Shown piece by piece: positions 63,901 through 64,000 of a stretch of DNA of 64,000 nucleotides. Where the stretch lies: NCBI GenBank assembly GCA_000381585.1, contig KB906739.1, forward strand, positions 248,001-312,000. Direction: 5' to 3'. The translations under genes were made by a program, and so were the position numbers. The notes below the pieces were generated by a model. That model was not told the DNA's origin. It did no database searches and worked only from the letters and a program-made list of their open reading frames with translations. Every line of letters begins with the position of its first letter. Position 1 is the stretch's first letter. This stretch comes from Acidobacteriaceae bacterium KBS 83 (GTDB taxonomy: Bacteria > Acidobacteriota > Terriglobia > Terriglobales > Acidobacteriaceae).

Positions 63901-64000
63901 GCCGAAGGGATCGCGGTTGTGACCTTGAATTCCTGCAGCGCTTCGACGGATGGCGCCTCTTCGTCGAAGGAGGAACCGTTCTCGCTACGGGTCTGGCTTG
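60933..64000 (-). CDS. Oar-like TonB-dependent receptor (5' end outside window)
   Basis: The frame stays open to the right edge, so the N-terminus is missing; about 1022 residues are visible. The visible N-terminal part (SVEALQEFKVTTAIPSAEFG, then TTGGVENFVTKSGTNSFHG and NTWFNN) is the plug domain of large carboxypeptidase-regulatory/Oar-type receptors, found in dozens of copies in Acidobacteria. The rest is the beta-barrel, ending in LTGRITF with the terminal Phe. These receptors probably import glycans or peptides; the substrate is not shown by sequence. The TPR gene follows behind a terminator. Confidence 0.94.
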   Translation of the reverse strand, partial: SQTRSENGSSFDEEAPSVEALQEFKVTTAIPSAEFGRTTGGVENFVTKSGTNSFHGTAYDIIRNGAFDANTWFNNGRRAMQCVGDNDTPECRANFARGPDRQNDFGGTLGGPVWIPKIYNGRERTFFFFSWEQFRQTVGQPVTSTVPTAAERTGDFSQFLQTSKVLGTNPCDGTPVYFGQIFDPSSARIVNGRPCRTAFPGNIIPTGRIGAVASNLLKYYPAPQNGNLIDNYTINSPYPINNTTYTIRIDEKFRRSTIYGSYTTRENTSLKANRTLPDPVDPQQWAQDFITHFGRFGWDYEFSPSILNHLNLGTNRSNSKNFTVAALGNTNYSSQLGIGNIDSTNFPIISVGQPDAIVNLSNGHNGDNIDNGFRLNDSIFWQKGRHALKFGTDVRFQQYSPINLPNPTFNFARAETSATNDPSVGGGSGNGFASLLLGTVDNAVTQQYAHQPRWTSWFWGFFGQDDFKATNDLTLNLGLRWDVDQPRSEAINDTSNFDPNAIDPRFNIKGAEVYGSNCNGCNTKWADTYWKDFSPRIGFAYAPAIWNNKTVLRGGTAIFYGPLQYSDFGGSMIQGYSVSPNPVSTDGFTPAFNIDNGFPAYQKAPNLNPSIYDGAAVNGGYIKPFFGRPSTIYSWSLQLQQQVTSNTVLAIGYLGNRGTHLHSGFLSNDNNMPKANFALGDQLTNSVDDNSVGVTQPFNGFDALWGGGAQVQRALRPFPQFTYIAADCCLENLGHSSYDALLVSLQRNFTNGLQFLASYTWSKNLTDADSSLPFVNGGTNAAIAQGEDPTNLKLNKSVSLQDIPHTFVISYLYELPFGRGKRFLDRGGWLNQVVGGWQVGGIQRYQSGAPASFGCASGIPGWDNCIRFAYTGKSVMSAAAKSHRVNPLINQNASDPNTNSYFNGLTVESNTAQYTADDAAAAFFDQNQPAYRGGGAYSFGNVPRVNSDARFDHYLNEDFSLIKSFPIREGLNFVFKAEALNAFNRHTFSQVDTTPSDLQFGIPTNTVNTPRNLQLTGRITF

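Overview
The window looks like chromosomal DNA of a soil or plant-litter Acidobacteriota (Terriglobia/Acidobacteriaceae-like). The evidence is a GC-rich genome, two carboxypeptidase-regulatory/Oar-style TonB-dependent receptors, a bacillithiol deacetylase (BshB1), heavy use of GTG and TTG starts, and dense polysaccharide and amino-acid catabolic operons. No rRNA, tRNA, CRISPR array, transposase or phage gene was seen. The placement is an inference from protein style, not from a marker gene.

Region by region. 1-6.5 kb: the 3' part of an ABC exporter, a zinc-ribbon thioredoxin (TrxC), an ArsR/SRPBCC regulator pair with a candidate operator, a 650-bp non-coding stretch with a possible small RNA, then (minus strand) a second ABC exporter, a small membrane protein and gluconokinase. 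6.5-10.2 kb: a probable copper operon (minus strand) made of a small exported Cys/His/Met-rich protein, a TonB receptor and a CusF-SCO1 fusion lipoprotein. 10.3-16.6 kb: an AddB-like nuclease and an AddA-like helicase-nuclease, overlapping by 4 bp. 16.6-24.4 kb: the full phosphate module in the order phoB, phoR, pstS, pstC, pstA, pstB, phoU (minus strand). 24.7-34 kb: a response regulator/histidine kinase pair, bshB1, a beta-propeller lipoprotein, an NTF2-like protein, a homocysteine methyltransferase/MTHFR fusion, a serine hydrolase and xseB. 33.8-37.8 kb: paoABC, a periplasmic molybdenum aldehyde oxidoreductase. 37.8-50.1 kb: a non-phosphorylating L-fucose utilisation cluster with GH29 fucosidase, FucP, a UxaE-like epimerase, a Gfo/Idh oxidoreductase, lactonase, dehydratase, SDR, FAH hydrolase and a divergent LacI regulator, next to a GH51 arabinofuranosidase. 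50.1-58.1 kb: a complete 4-hydroxyproline degradation operon with a three-subunit D-hydroxyproline dehydrogenase, ending in a DUF885 metallopeptidase-like protein. 58.1-64 kb: an APC permease, a TPR protein and the C-terminal part of a large Oar-like TonB receptor that leaves the window.

How they work together. The fucose genes can in principle take L-fucose from glycans to pyruvate plus lactate; every step has a candidate, but the first dehydrogenase is only inferred (the Gfo/Idh protein). The hydroxyproline genes take trans-4-hydroxy-L-proline to 2-oxoglutarate. With GH51, GH29 and PaoABC, this suggests a life on plant cell-wall glycoproteins and polysaccharides, where fucose, arabinose and hydroxyproline occur together.

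The most unusual signals are in the non-coding DNA. A perfect 13-bp inverted repeat would pair the pstB stop region with the phoU Shine-Dalgarno. A hairpin holds the Shine-Dalgarno of the copper-operon TonB receptor. A perfect 11-bp LacI-type palindrome lies between the fucose regulator and its operon, with a second near-match before the GH51 gene. Direct repeats overlap the arsR promoter.
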